A DNA stretch of 64,000 nucleotides, from positions 124,001-188,000 of the forward strand of contig NZ_WMEZ01000002.1 in the NCBI RefSeq assembly GCF_009856415.1, written 5' to 3'. Under the pieces are notes generated by a model. The model had not been told where the DNA came from and ran no database searches. It worked only from the letters and a program-made list of their open reading frames with translations. How positions within the stretch are numbered: the first letter of the stretch is position 1; each line of letters starts with the position of its first letter. A program made the translations under genes and the position numbers. Below are positions 51,245-61,577 of this stretch, piece after piece. This DNA comes from Halobacillus litoralis. Lineage in GTDB: Bacteria; Bacillota; Bacilli; Bacillales; Halobacillaceae.

Positions 51245-54121
51245 CTACTTGTTCCCTACTTTTTCACGTGCATTCATTTTCTTATCCATCCGTGCCCTGT
51301 CTCGTTCTAGAACCGGTTTTAAATAACGGCCTGTATAAGAAACCTCCTGCTCTGATACATGCTCAGGAGTACCGCTTGCAATGATTCGTCCCCCGTTTTC
51401 TCCACCTTCTGGTCCGAGGTCGATGATATGATCGGCTTCTTTGATGACATCAAGGTTATGCTCGATGATCAATACAGAGTCCCCGTTATCTACAAGTCTT
51501 TGCAACACTTTCAGTAACCTTGAAATGTCATCGACATGCAGACCGGTTGTCGGCTCATCCAAAATATAAAAAGACTTTCCATTCGATCGGCGATGAAGCT
51601 CACTTGCGAGCTTCACCCGCTGCGCTTCGCCGCCAGACAAAGTGGTGGCTGGTTGACCGAGTTTAATATATTCTAGACCTACATCGGCGACTGTTTGAAG
51701 CTTGCGCTTAATCTTAGGAATGTTCGCAAAGAATTCAAGTGCTTCTTCAATTGTCATGCCTAATACATCAGCGATACTCTTTCCTTTGTACTTCACTTCC
51801 AATGTTTCACGGTTATATCTTTTCCCATCGCAAACTTCGCAAGGGACATAAACGTCTGGCAGGAAGTGCATTTCAATTTTGATAATTCCATCCCCGCGGC
51901 AGGCCTCACAACGACCACCTTTGACGTTGAAACTGAAGCGGCCTTTTTTATATCCTCTGATTTTCGCTTCATTCGTTTGTGCGAAAACATCACGGATATC
52001 ATCAAACACACCCGTATAAGTAGCCGGGTTGGAACGTGGAGTACGGCCGATCGGGGATTGATCAATATCAATCACTTTATCCAGATGTTCCATCCCTTCA
52101 ATTGTTTGATGCTTCCCAGGCTTTTGTTTTCCATTGTGAAGCTTCATTGAAAGGGACTTATACAAAATCTCGTTAATGAGAGTACTCTTACCAGATCCTG
52201 AAACTCCTGTTACGGCTGTGAACACTCCGAGCGGAATTTCTGCATTTACTTTTTTAAGGTTGTTCTCTTCCGCTCCATTAATTTTCAAGAAGCGGTCATC
52301 CGCCTTCCGACGTTCTGCTGGAAGTGGAATGAATTTTTTCCCTGAAAGGTATTGACCCGTTAAGGATTTACGGCTTTTCATCACCTGTCTCGGTGTTCCT
52401 TGAGTGACAATATCGCCCCCATGGGCGCCTGCTCCTGGACCGATGTCGATTAAATAATCCGCGGCAAGCATCGTATCTTCATCATGCTCAACGACAATCA
52501 ATGTATTATCAAGGTCACGCATCCGTTTAAGCGTATTGATCAAACGGTCATTGTCGCGCTGGTGAAGACCAATCGATGGCTCATCGAGCACATATAAAAC
52601 GCCGGTAAGGGCAGAACCGATTTGAGTCGCCAGTCGAATACGCTGGGCCTCCCCGCCCGAGAGTGTCCCTGCCGAACGTGAGAGGGTTAAATAATCGAGA
52701 CCTACGTTCGCTAAGAAGCTGAGCCGTTCACAAATTTCTTTAAGAATCATACGGGCGATCGTTTCTTCTTTTTCCGTCAACTCAAGGGACTCGAAAAACT
52801 CTTTCGCTTCTGTTACGGAATAATCGGTTGTAATCCCGATATGCTTTCCGTCGATCAAAACCGCCAGAGCTTCTTCATTTAAACGATTCCCTTTACATTT
52901 TGGGCATGGTTTTTGAGCCATGTATTTTTCCATCTGCTCACGGATGTAATCCGAGCTCGTTTCACGGTAACGACGAGCGATGTTCGGAATGACACCTTCA
53001 AAGAAAATATCGTTTTCCCGCACTTTTCCGAAGTCATTTTCATAGCGGAAATAAATTTTGTCCTCGCCGCTTCCATAAAGCACTTTTTCTTTATGTTCTT
53101 CCGGCAGGTCACGGAATGGTTTATCCATATCGATCCCGTAATGGTCGGAAACACTTTTCAAAAGCTGCGGATAGTATTGAGAACTTTGCGGTTCCCAAGC
53201 AGCAATCGCATGCTCATTCAAAGAACGTCCCCAATCCGGGATGACCAGATCGATGTCCACTTCAAGCTGTGTGCCTAACCCGTCACAACGGTTACACGCT
53301 CCATAAGGGCTGTTGAAGGAGAACATTCTCGGCTCTAATTCACTGACGGAAAAACCACAGATTGGACATGCATGGTGTTCACTGAACATCAGCTCTTCTT
53401 CTCCGATCACATCCACAATCGTGTGCCCGCCACCAAGTTTAAGTGCGGTTTCAATAGAGTCAGAAAGTCTGCCTTCCACGCCTTCTTTTACGACGATTCG
53501 GTCAATTACGACTTCAATCGAGTGCTTTTTATTTTTTTCGAGATTTATTTCCTCGGAAATTTCGCGCATTTCCCCGTTAACTCGAAGACGGATATAGCCT
53601 TCCTTCTGAAGCTGTTCAAAGACTTTGGCGTGTTCTCCTTTTCTACCGGACACAACAGGCGCAAGAATTTGGAGCTTGGTTCTCTCCGGATATTCCATCA
53701 CGCGGTCGACCATCTGCTGAACCGTTTGTGAACTGATTTCCACTCCGTGCTTCGGACAAGTCGGACGACCGATGCGAGCGAACAACAGACGCAAATAGTC
53801 ATAAATTTCGGTTACTGTACCCACGGTGGAACGTGGGTTACGGCTCGTCGTTTTCTGATCTATGGAGATTGCTGGAGACAAGCCTTCTATGGAATCCACA
53901 TCGGGTTTGTCCATCTGACCTAAAAATTGTCGTGCATAGGCACTTAGTGATTCAACGTAGCGTCTTTGCCCTTCCGCATAAATCGTATCGAAGGCCAAAG
54001 AAGACTTCCCTGAACCAGACAAACCGGTCATCACGACCAGTTTGTTTTTCGGGATGTCGATATCGATATTTTTTAAATTATGAGCACGTGCTCCTCTAAT
54101 ACTGATATGTTTGCTGGCCAT
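51245..54121 (-). CDS. uvrA: excinuclease ABC subunit A
   Basis: UvrA is the damage-sensing ATPase of nucleotide excision repair and loads UvrB. It has 958 residues. The first Walker A is [16 protein letters not shown] and the second [14 protein letters not shown]. The ABC signatures are [13 protein letters not shown] and [13 protein letters not shown]. The zinc-binding clusters are [31 protein letters not shown] and CEVCDGKRY. It follows uvrB by 7 bp, so both depend on the promoter upstream of uvrB. Confidence 0.98.
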   Translation of the reverse strand: MASKHISIRGARAHNLKNIDIDIPKNKLVVMTGLSGSGKSSLAFDTIYAEGQRRYVESLSAYARQFLGQMDKPDVDSIEGLSPAISIDQKTTSRNPRSTVGTVTEIYDYLRLLFARIGRPTCPKHGVEISSQTVQQMVDRVMEYPERTKLQILAPVVSGRKGEHAKVFEQLQKEGYIRLRVNGEMREISEEINLEKNKKHSIEVVIDRIVVKEGVEGRLSDSIETALKLGGGHTIVDVIGEEELMFSEHHACPICGFSVSELEPRMFSFNSPYGACNRCDGLGTQLEVDIDLVIPDWGRSLNEHAIAAWEPQSSQYYPQLLKSVSDHYGIDMDKPFRDLPEEHKEKVLYGSGEDKIYFRYENDFGKVRENDIFFEGVIPNIARRYRETSSDYIREQMEKYMAQKPCPKCKGNRLNEEALAVLIDGKHIGITTDYSVTEAKEFFESLELTEKEETIARMILKEICERLSFLANVGLDYLTLSRSAGTLSGGEAQRIRLATQIGSALTGVLYVLDEPSIGLHQRDNDRLINTLKRMRDLDNTLIVVEHDEDTMLAADYLIDIGPGAGAHGGDIVTQGTPRQVMKSRKSLTGQYLSGKKFIPLPAERRKADDRFLKINGAEENNLKKVNAEIPLGVFTAVTGVSGSGKSTLINEILYKSLSMKLHNGKQKPGKHQTIEGMEHLDKVIDIDQSPIGRTPRSNPATYTGVFDDIRDVFAQTNEAKIRGYKKGRFSFNVKGGRCEACRGDGIIKIEMHFLPDVYVPCEVCDGKRYNRETLEVKYKGKSIADVLGMTIEEALEFFANIPKIKRKLQTVADVGLEYIKLGQPATTLSGGEAQRVKLASELHRRSNGKSFYILDEPTTGLHVDDISRLLKVLQRLVDNGDSVLIIEHNLDVIKEADHIIDLGPEGGENGGRIIASGTPEHVSEQEVSYTGRYLKPVLERDRARMDKKMNAREKVGNK

Positions 54122-54128
54122 ACTCTTT

Positions 54129-56108
54129 TCATCCCTCCGCTTTTAATTCCAACAGCACATCACGCAGTTCGGCTGCCCGCTCGAAATCGAGATCGCGTGC
54201 GGCTTGTTTCATTTCGGTTTCCAAATTGTCGATCATTTCCTGACGTTCTTTCTTCGTCATTTCTGAAGGCTTCTTACCTGTGTCGTATCCGGCTTCGTCT
54301 TCTGCTACGTTCGTCGCTTTAATAACGTCACGTACTTCCTTCTTGATTGTTTTCGGTGTGACACCATGCTCTTCGTTATAAGCGATTTGCTTTTCGCGAC
54401 GCCTATATGTTTCATCAATCGCGAACTGCATGGACTTCGTCATCTTATCAGCATACATAATCACTCGACCGTTTTCATTACGAGCCGCTCGACCGATCGT
54501 TTGAATGAGCGAGCGGTCGGAACGTAAGAAACCTTCCTTGTCCGCATCCAAAATGGTGACGAGGGACACTTCTGGAATATCCAGTCCTTCACGAAGCAAG
54601 TTGATTCCAACAATGACATCGTATTTCCCGACCCTTAGATCACGGATGATTTCAATACGTTCCAGTGTCTTAATTTCCGAGTGTAAATAGGCAACCTTGA
54701 TTCCTAAGTCTTTAAGATAATCAGTCAGATCCTCAGACATCTTTTTCGTTAATGTCGTCACAAGGACGCGTTCATTCTTATCTTTTCGTTTATTGATTTC
54801 TCCGACAAGGTCATCAATTTGACCATGAATCGGACGCACATCAATTTCTGGATCAAGAAGTCCAGTTGGTCGGATGATCTGTTCTATCATTTTCGGTGTA
54901 TGTTCAATTTCATATGGTCCAGGCGTCGCAGAAACATAGGCAATCTGGTTGATATGTTCCTCGAATTCCGGAAACATGAGCGGCCGGTTATCCATGGCTG
55001 AAGGCAGGCGGAAACCATGGTCCACGAGCACTTGTTTTCGCGCTCGGTCCCCGTTGTACATCCCTCTCACTTGGGGAAGCGTGACGTGAGACTCATCCAC
55101 CATCATGAGAAAATCGTCTGGAAAATAATCAAGCAAAGTATAAGGTGTTGCCCCTTCTTCTCTGAAAGTCAGGTGTCTCGAATAGTTTTCGATTCCAGAA
55201 CAGAAGCCCATTTCATTCATCATTTCCAGATCATAATTCGTCCGTTGTTCAAGACGCTGAGCTTCCAGCAATTTATCTTGATCACGCAATTCCTTTAGAC
55301 GGACTTCCAACTCTTTTTCTATATTTTTAATTGCTTTTTTCAACTTTTCTTCACGGGTAACGAAGTGTGATGCAGGGAAAATCGCTACGTGGTCACGATC
55401 TCCGACAATTTCCCCGGTTAAAACATCTACTTCACGGATGCGGTCGATTTCATCTCCGAAAAATTCCACACGCATCGCATGTTCTTCTCTGGAAGCGGGG
55501 ATGATTTCAACGGAATCTCCCCGGACTCGGAACGTCCCGCGCTGGAAGTCGATATCATTTCTTGAATACTGGATATCTACAAGATTTCTTAATAATTCAT
55601 CACGGTCTTTTTCCATTCCCGTTCTTATAGAAAGCACCTGGCTGCGGTATTCGTCGGGAGAACCGAGGCCATAGATACAAGAAACACTAGCAACGATGAT
55701 GACATCGTTCCGCTCAAAGAGAGCAGAAGTCGCTGAGTGGCGTAATTTATCAATCTCATCATTGATGCTCGCATCTTTTTCGATAAACGTATCTGAAGAA
55801 GGCACATAAGCTTCTGGCTGATAATAGTCATAGTAACTGACAAAATACTCGACAGCATTGTTCGGGAAAAACTCTTTAAATTCACTATATAACTGTCCAG
55901 CAAGCGTTTTGTTATGGGCGATGATCAGTGTCGGTTTATTCACTCGCTCAATGACATTGGACATCGTAAATGTCTTTCCTGTACCTGTGGCCCCGAGCAA
56001 TGTTTGATGCTTATCTCCTCGTTCAATCCCTTGAACGAGCTCCTCAATGGCTCGCGGTTGATCCCCTTGAGGTGAATACTGTGAAACTAATTCAAACTTC
56101 TCCTCCAC
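54129..56108 (-). CDS. uvrB: excinuclease ABC subunit B
   Basis: UvrB verifies damage and recruits UvrC. It has 659 residues. The helicase motifs include [16 protein letters not shown] (Walker A), the beta-hairpin region [29 protein letters not shown] and QTIGRAARN. The C-terminal UVR domain is [22 protein letters not shown]. The start is GTG 56108, with ACGGAGG 8 nt upstream. A LexA-like box lies about 75 bp upstream, in keeping with SOS control. Confidence 0.98.
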   Translation of the reverse strand: MEEKFELVSQYSPQGDQPRAIEELVQGIERGDKHQTLLGATGTGKTFTMSNVIERVNKPTLIIAHNKTLAGQLYSEFKEFFPNNAVEYFVSYYDYYQPEAYVPSSDTFIEKDASINDEIDKLRHSATSALFERNDVIIVASVSCIYGLGSPDEYRSQVLSIRTGMEKDRDELLRNLVDIQYSRNDIDFQRGTFRVRGDSVEIIPASREEHAMRVEFFGDEIDRIREVDVLTGEIVGDRDHVAIFPASHFVTREEKLKKAIKNIEKELEVRLKELRDQDKLLEAQRLEQRTNYDLEMMNEMGFCSGIENYSRHLTFREEGATPYTLLDYFPDDFLMMVDESHVTLPQVRGMYNGDRARKQVLVDHGFRLPSAMDNRPLMFPEFEEHINQIAYVSATPGPYEIEHTPKMIEQIIRPTGLLDPEIDVRPIHGQIDDLVGEINKRKDKNERVLVTTLTKKMSEDLTDYLKDLGIKVAYLHSEIKTLERIEIIRDLRVGKYDVIVGINLLREGLDIPEVSLVTILDADKEGFLRSDRSLIQTIGRAARNENGRVIMYADKMTKSMQFAIDETYRRREKQIAYNEEHGVTPKTIKKEVRDVIKATNVAEDEAGYDTGKKPSEMTKKERQEMIDNLETEMKQAARDLDFERAAELRDVLLELKAEG

Positions 56109-56182
56109 GACGAAAACCTCCGTTCATTGTCTATACTCGTACTTTTTAGTTTACCACAACAGTTTACCATTCTAACATCGAA

Positions 56183-56196
56183 CGAACAAACATTCG
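56183..56196. promoter_or_regulatory. candidate LexA (DinR) box of uvrBA
   Basis: CGAACAAACATTCG differs at one position from the Bacillus LexA consensus CGAACN4GTTCG. Possible promoter elements on the minus strand (TTGTTC, 17 bp, TAAACT) overlap it. Confidence 0.6.
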
Positions 56197-56219
56197 CATT
56201 CGAGTGTGCACTGTCAATT

Positions 56220-56266
56220 ACTGGATGACCTGGTGTGGAATAAATTTCCACACCAGGTCATCCAGT
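56220..56266. repeat. ATGACCTGGT palindrome, copy 1
   Basis: Perfect 21-bp arms (56220-56240 and 56246-56266) flank a 5-nt loop. The arm contains CTGGATGACCTGGTGTGGAA. There is no T run, and the prfC terminator lies next to it, so it is not needed as a terminator. Confidence 0.92.
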
Positions 56267-56285
56267 TTATCCCATTTCACACAAT

Positions 56286-56316
56286 AAAAAAAGCACTTTG
56301 CAGGATGCAAAGTGCT
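56286..56316 (-). terminator. terminator of prfC
   Basis: The stem AGCACTTTGCA/TGCAAAGTGCT is followed by T7 on the minus strand, just past the prfC stop. Confidence 0.93.
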
Positions 56317-56323
56317 TCGGTTA

Positions 56324-57913
56324 TTAGGAATTCAGTGTTTGATTGTATTCGTTGACTTCGAACAGGTCGGTCAGTTCGATGTCTGGATTTTTATCTTTGA
56401 ACCAACGTAGAGAGAAGTCGTTTTTAAAGAGGACAAGTGGATTGCCTTCTCGATCTTCTGCGAGCATGTTTCGCTCATCAAACAACGACTCATCCACCTG
56501 GTCTTCATTCAACCAACGCGGAATGCGCTCGCCGAGAGGAGTCAATTCAATGTCCACATTGTACTCGTTCTTCATACGGTATTCAAAAACTTCATATTGA
56601 AGCTCACCAACCGCTCCGATGATATAGTCTTCAAATCGATAGCGCTTGAACAACTGTATCGCGCCTTCTTGCACAAGCTGTTCCAACCCTTTTCGGAACT
56701 GTTTGGATTTCATGACGTTTTTTGCGGTTACTTTTTTAAATAGTTCAGGCGGGAATTGTGGAAGCTCATCGTACTCGAAATTGGATTTTCCAGTTACGAT
56801 CGTATCTCCGATTCGGTAGACGTTCGGATCATAGATTCCGATAATATCCCCGGCATACCCTTCCTCAACGGTTCCACGGGAAGAAGCCACAAATTGCTGA
56901 GATTGAGCCAGCTTGAACGTTTTTCCTGTACGGGAGAGCGTAACGTTCATCCCACGCTCAAACTTCCCGGAACAGATTCTAACAAAAGCGATCCGGTCGC
57001 GGTGCTGTGGATTCATGTTCGCCTGAATTTTAAAGATGAAACCAGAGAATTCTTCATGATCTGGTGAAACGATACCTTCAGTCGATTTTCTCGACGCTGG
57101 TTCAGGAGCCATATCAATGAATGAATTGAAGAAGGTTTCCACTCCGAACGGTGCGAGAGCACTACCGAAGAAGACAGGCGTCTGATCGCCTCGCATGACT
57201 TTTTCCATATCAAAAGTGTCCCCAGCTTCAGCGACCATTTCCATTTCTTCTTCCGATTCCTGGAACGTAGCATTTTCCGTTAATTCAGGATGCTGATCCA
57301 GTTCGCTGTATGGAATGTATTCTTCCTCCTCATTTCCTGTATATTGAACAAACTGCTCATTTTCACGGTCGAAAACGCCTAAGAAACGCTTACCCATACC
57401 TGCCGGCCATGTCATTGGATAGGTTTCGATATTCAATGTTTCTTCGATTTCTTCCATCAATTCCAACGGCTCTCGGCCTTCACGGTCCATTTTGTTGATG
57501 AAAGTAAAAATTGGGATGCCCCGCATTTTACAAACTTTAAACAGCTTGAGCGTCTGCGCCTCAATCCCTTTTGTTCCATCGATGACCATGACAACACTGT
57601 CGACAGCTGTCAATGTGCGGTACGTATCTTCACTGAAGTCTTCGTGTCCGGGTGTATCCAAAATATTCACTTGATAGTCTTTGTAAGGGAAGTTCATAAC
57701 ACTCGACGTAACAGAAATTCCACGCTGCTTCTCAATTTCCATCCAGTCAGATGTTGCAAACTTACCAGATTTTTTCCCTTTAACCGTACCTGCCGATCGG
57801 ATCAAGTTTCCGAACAATAGCATTTTCTCCGTCATCGTTGTTTTACCGGCGTCCGGGTGGGAGATAATAGCAAACGTACGGCGTTTTTTCATTTCATTTT
57901 GTATTTGACTCAT
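56324..57913 (-). CDS. prfC: peptide chain release factor 3
   Basis: RF3 is a GTPase that recycles RF1 and RF2 from the ribosome after termination. The protein has 529 residues. The GTPase motifs are [43 protein letters not shown] and [12 protein letters not shown]3-specific parts include GTFYTG-like domain II and [32 protein letters not shown] site precedes the ATG. To my knowledge the gene is patchy in Bacillaceae. It is divergent from the SNF2 gene and flanked by two palindromic repeats. Confidence 0.97.
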   Translation of the reverse strand: MSQIQNEMKKRRTFAIISHPDAGKTTMTEKMLLFGNLIRSAGTVKGKKSGKFATSDWMEIEKQRGISVTSSVMNFPYKDYQVNILDTPGHEDFSEDTYRTLTAVDSVVMVIDGTKGIEAQTLKLFKVCKMRGIPIFTFINKMDREGREPLELMEEIEETLNIETYPMTWPAGMGKRFLGVFDRENEQFVQYTGNEEEEYIPYSELDQHPELTENATFQESEEEMEMVAEAGDTFDMEKVMRGDQTPVFFGSALAPFGVETFFNSFIDMAPEPASRKSTEGIVSPDHEEFSGFIFKIQANMNPQHRDRIAFVRICSGKFERGMNVTLSRTGKTFKLAQSQQFVASSRGTVEEGYAGDIIGIYDPNVYRIGDTIVTGKSNFEYDELPQFPPELFKKVTAKNVMKSKQFRKGLEQLVQEGAIQLFKRYRFEDYIIGAVGELQYEVFEYRMKNEYNVDIELTPLGERIPRWLNEDQVDESLFDERNMLAEDREGNPLVLFKNDFSLRWFKDKNPDIELTDLFEVNEYNQTLNS

Positions 57914-57994
57914 CGTGATATCCTCCGTTTATTAAGAATTTCAATACATTAGGCTGGGTAGGATATACGTTTTACATTGGCAGATTCACTCCAT

Positions 57995-58044
57995 AAAAAA
58001 AGCGCTCACACACTCAAGCGCCTTCGTCGAATTTTTTGATTATA
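57995..58044 (-). promoter_or_regulatory. prfC upstream region: TATAAT and possible early terminator
   Basis: On the minus strand TATAAT (58039-58044) lies about 130 bp upstream of prfC, with no good -35. About 20-45 nt downstream, GCGCT/AGCGC with a 10-nt loop is followed by T7 (57995-58001). This could be a leader attenuator, but the stem is only 5 bp. Confidence 0.35.
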
Positions 58045-58112
58045 CTTTGAAAGTTAGCATAACCCACATGTAAAATCAATCACAAATACGAACACCTTCC
58101 AGATATTGGTGT

Positions 58113-58150
58113 ACCAGGTCATCCAGATTATGTATGACCTGGTCATACAT
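58113..58150. repeat. ATGACCTGGT palindrome, copy 2
   Basis: ACCAGGTCATCCAG (58113-58126) is followed by the 21-bp palindrome ATGTATGACC-T-GGTCATACAT (58130-58150). The core is shared with copies 1 and 3. It lies between the divergent prfC and SNF2 promoters. Confidence 0.88.
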
Positions 58151-58190
58151 TTCTTCCTAAACCCTCTCATTCTCTTTGGGTGTTGAAACC

Positions 58191-58199
58191 TGTTATAAT
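58191..58199 (+). promoter_or_regulatory. extended -10 promoter of SNF2 gene
   Basis: TGTTATAAT is an extended -10 (TGnTATAAT), 31 bp before the chosen start. No matching -35 is evident. Confidence 0.6.
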
Positions 58200-58229
58200 A
58201 GGAAAAAAACGATAGTAAGGATGCCAGTT

Positions 58230-61200
58230 ATGCAGAGTTACTTATTACAACCGAACGATATAAAGAAAATTACCGGCCAGACCTTTTACACACGTGGAAA
58301 GCAATATTTCGACCGCGGGAAAGTTTACGGCCTTTCTCATAACAGTGCGATTCGTTCATGGCGGGCAGTCGTTGCAGGTACACACGACTATGAAGTCCGT
58401 GTTTTCTTTTTTGAAGACGAAGATGTCGAAGCGACGTGTGAATGTGCCGCTTATTCCACCTATTACACGTGTAAACATATTGCGGCCGTCCTCATCGCCA
58501 TTCGGGAAAAGACATTAGAGGATCTTGCGCCGAAGCTAGCGGAAAAAGGCCGGAAATCACAGTCCGGTTTGACCAACCAGGACCGGATGTTTGCGGTCAG
58601 CTTGTTTGAAGCATTCAGACAGCGTCAGGAAAACCGAGGAGGACAGGATTTGAAGAAACCTCTTCAAATCCAATATTACCTTCACCTCCAATCGATTCTT
58701 GGCTCAAAAAACCTCGGCTTGGAGTTGAAGCTCGGGGAAAACTATCCCTATGTCATTAAAAATATCCGTGAGCTGCTTGATCATATCCGTAAAGATCAGG
58801 CGTATCGAATTACAAAAAAGTTCACATACGATCCGGCAGAACACTCCTTTTCTGCGGAAGACAAGGAAATTCTAAGACTTTTACAGCTTGCTTACGAACA
58901 AGAGCAATTTTATGAGCAACAGTGGAATTCAGCCGAACCGAAAATCTTAAAAGTTTCTCCAGCTCTTGCTACTCAACTGCTCCCGCTTTTAGAGAAGCAG
59001 CAGGCAGAGGTGATCAAGCGAGGGGAAAACGTAGGAATCGTACGGTTCGAAGAAGAGTTTCCGAACCTTTCTTTCTACGTCTCGGAAGAAAGAGGCCATT
59101 TTCACATGCACATGAATCATTTGAAAGATTACGATTATCTATCGGATTACCACCTTCTTTATAAACAGGGCAGCTTTTATCCTGTCGATACTCAGAAGGA
59201 AGAGGTCCTTCAAACGCTCTACACCATCCTTCCCTACAATTCAAATGGCAATCACACCGTAAGCCATCATGATATGGAAGGAATTGTATCGTATGTTCTT
59301 CCTGAGCTTGAGACCATCGCAGACGTTCAACTCGACCGCTCCGCTCAAGAAAAGATCGTCCAAGAATCACTCGTAGCTAAAACCTACTTGGATTTTCAAC
59401 AGTGGACACTCACGGTTGATGTGAAGTTTCACTATGGGGACTTGACCATCGATCCGTTCGACGAACAGCCGTTGAGCAATCAAACGATTGTAAGACGCGA
59501 TCGACAGACAGAGCAGGAAATCATGCAAATCATTGAGCTTGCTGAGTTCAAGTTTGATGGAGAGATGGTCTACATCGAGGACGAAGACAAACTGGATCAA
59601 TTCCTCTATCACTTTTTGCCAAAGCTGAAAGAGCATAGTGACGTCTATCTTTCATCATCCGTGCGTTCCCTTGTTGAAGACCGACCACTCGAACTGCAGA
59701 CTTCGGTGGAACTGGAGAGCGACGGCAATTGGCTCGACATCAACTTTACTATCGAAGGCATTAGTGATGACGATGTAACCGAAGCTCTAAAAGCCGTCAT
59801 TGAACGGAAAAAGTATTACCGCTTATCTGATGGTGCACTCATGGCTTTGACGAGCGAATCCTTTGATCGTTTCCAAAAGCTCGTCGATGATCTAGACTTG
59901 AGCACGAAAGACTTAGAGGACAACCACTTTCAAGTTTCCACGGCAAGAAGTTTGCAAGTGGAAGATGCGTTGAATCCAAATGAGACAGAAAGAAATCAAC
60001 TTTTCCAAGAGCTTGTCGATCGACTGAAATCACCTCAATCCTTTGAAATCGAGCCTCCGGAAGGTCTACAGGCGGACTTGCGCCCCTACCAATTGACAGG
60101 CTTTCGCTGGATGAAGATGCTCAGCCACTACGGTTTAGGCGGCGTGCTTGCTGACGATATGGGGTTAGGGAAAACCATCCAAACCATCACTTTCTTATTA
60201 GATGAGAAGTTGAAAGGGAACATGACAGACCCAGCCATCATCGTCGCTCCTGCCTCACTCGTCTACAATTGGAAAAAGGAACTCGAAAAATTCGCACCAC
60301 AATTGTCAGTACAGATTTTGACAGGGGACCCAATGGCAAGACAGGAAGCGCTGAGCCAAGCAGCAGAAAAAGATATTTGGATTACATCCTATCCATTACT
60401 CAGGCAGGACATCACTTCCTATGAGGAGCAAAAGTTTCACGCGATGGTCCTTGATGAGTCACAAGCGATTAAAAATGAAACGACGAAAACAGCAGTTGCC
60501 GTTCGATCCATCAAATCGAGGCATCGTTTTGCCTTAAGTGGTACACCGATTGAAAACTCCCTGCAGGAACTCTGGTCCCTGTTCCGCACCATCATGCCAG
60601 GATTTTTCACAAGCAAGAAAAAGTTTTTGCAATTGAAGCCGGAGAAAATCTCTTTGATGACGCGTCCGTTCATTTTACGCCGGATGAAAACAGAAGTGCT
60701 GGATGAGTTGCCAGATAAGATTGATACCGTCCAGTATTCAGAGCTGACGCGGGAACAGAAAGAAGTCTACCTCGCTTACTTGGAGCGGATTCAAAATGAT
60801 ATCCAAGAAACGATCGCAACGAAAGGCATCCAGCGAGGCAAGCTCGAAATACTTGCCGGACTGACCAGACTGAGGCAAATTTGCTGCCACCCCGCGTTGT
60901 TCCTTGAAAATTACGAAGGGCAGTCCGGAAAGCTTGAACAGCTGAAAGAATTGACGCGGGAGCTGAAGGAAGGCGGACATCGACTGCTGATCTTTTCTCA
61001 GTTTTCAAGCATGCTGACCAAGATGCACGATGAACTCGCCAAAGAAGGATTACAGGCCTTCTATTTAGATGGCAGTACGAAATCTGAAAAACGAATGGAA
61101 ATGGTTGAAGCTTTCAATGAAGGAGAAAAAGATGCGTTCTTTATCTCGTTGAAAGCGGGAGGAACCGGTCTGAACCTCACAGGTGCAGACACCGTCATTC

Positions 61201-61433
61201 TTTACGACCTCTGGTGGAACCCAGCCATCGAAGAACAAGCGGCCGGGCGTGCGCACCGCATTGGTCAGGAAAAAGTCGTACAAGTTATTCGGATGATATC
61301 CGAAGGTACAATTGAAGAGCGCATTTACCAGCTCCAACAAAAGAAACGCGATCTCGTCGACCAAATCATTCAACCAGGAGAATCGATGCTTACTTCCTTA
61401 AGCGAAGAAGAAATCAAACAACTCTTCCAATAA
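58230..61433 (+). CDS. SNF2-family helicase with SWIM zinc finger
   Basis: This Swi2/Snf2 ATPase has 1067 residues. The N-terminal SWIM zinc finger is CECAAYSTYYTCKH (about 70-83). A long SNF2-associated region follows (about 200-560). The helicase core has LADDMGLGKTIQT (motif I), VAPASLVYNW, MVLDESQAIKN (motif II, DESQ), ALSGTPIENSLQELWSLF, and the C-terminal lobe FISLKAGGTGLNLTGAD with AAGRAHRIGQ. It resembles B. subtilis YwqA; a role in DNA remodelling or repair is inferred. The start is ATG 58230, with AAGGA 8 nt upstream, not the longer frame from 58176. Confidence 0.92.
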   Translation: MQSYLLQPNDIKKITGQTFYTRGKQYFDRGKVYGLSHNSAIRSWRAVVAGTHDYEVRVFFFEDEDVEATCECAAYSTYYTCKHIAAVLIAIREKTLEDLAPKLAEKGRKSQSGLTNQDRMFAVSLFEAFRQRQENRGGQDLKKPLQIQYYLHLQSILGSKNLGLELKLGENYPYVIKNIRELLDHIRKDQAYRITKKFTYDPAEHSFSAEDKEILRLLQLAYEQEQFYEQQWNSAEPKILKVSPALATQLLPLLEKQQAEVIKRGENVGIVRFEEEFPNLSFYVSEERGHFHMHMNHLKDYDYLSDYHLLYKQGSFYPVDTQKEEVLQTLYTILPYNSNGNHTVSHHDMEGIVSYVLPELETIADVQLDRSAQEKIVQESLVAKTYLDFQQWTLTVDVKFHYGDLTIDPFDEQPLSNQTIVRRDRQTEQEIMQIIELAEFKFDGEMVYIEDEDKLDQFLYHFLPKLKEHSDVYLSSSVRSLVEDRPLELQTSVELESDGNWLDINFTIEGISDDDVTEALKAVIERKKYYRLSDGALMALTSESFDRFQKLVDDLDLSTKDLEDNHFQVSTARSLQVEDALNPNETERNQLFQELVDRLKSPQSFEIEPPEGLQADLRPYQLTGFRWMKMLSHYGLGGVLADDMGLGKTIQTITFLLDEKLKGNMTDPAIIVAPASLVYNWKKELEKFAPQLSVQILTGDPMARQEALSQAAEKDIWITSYPLLRQDITSYEEQKFHAMVLDESQAIKNETTKTAVAVRSIKSRHRFALSGTPIENSLQELWSLFRTIMPGFFTSKKKFLQLKPEKISLMTRPFILRRMKTEVLDELPDKIDTVQYSELTREQKEVYLAYLERIQNDIQETIATKGIQRGKLEILAGLTRLRQICCHPALFLENYEGQSGKLEQLKELTRELKEGGHRLLIFSQFSSMLTKMHDELAKEGLQAFYLDGSTKSEKRMEMVEAFNEGEKDAFFISLKAGGTGLNLTGADTVILYDLWWNPAIEEQAAGRAHRIGQEKVVQVIRMISEGTIEERIYQLQQKKRDLVDQIIQPGESMLTSLSEEEIKQLFQ

Positions 61434-61463
61434 AGAGCCGTTCCCAAACGGCTCTTTTCTTTT
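61434..61463 (+). terminator. terminator of SNF2 gene
   Basis: The stem AGAGCCGTT/AACGGCTCT with a short loop is followed by a T-rich run. Confidence 0.9.
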
Positions 61464-61476
61464 ATTTAATTGGTAT

Positions 61477-61527
61477 TTTCTGTATGACCTGGTCTGGAAC
61501 AAAGTTCCAGACCAGGTCATACAGAAA
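61477..61527. repeat. ATGACCTGGT palindrome, copy 3
   Basis: Perfect 24-bp arms (61477-61500 and 61504-61527) with a 3-nt loop contain TGTATGACCTGGTCTGGAAC. It lies between two separate, complete terminators, so termination is not its purpose. Confidence 0.93.
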
Positions 61528-61543
61528 TTTCCATCCACACCAC

Positions 61544-61577
61544 AAAAAGAAGCTGCCTTGGTTGGCAGCTTCTTTTT
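61544..61577 (-). terminator. terminator of the heme A synthase gene
   Basis: The stem AAGAAGCTGCC/GGCAGCTTCTT is followed by T runs on both strands; it is directly after the stop on the minus strand. Confidence 0.92.

Noticed and set aside
56220-56266. ATGACCTGGT palindrome as an ordinary terminator
   Set aside because: It has no U tract, and the prfC terminator at 56286-56316 already serves that end.
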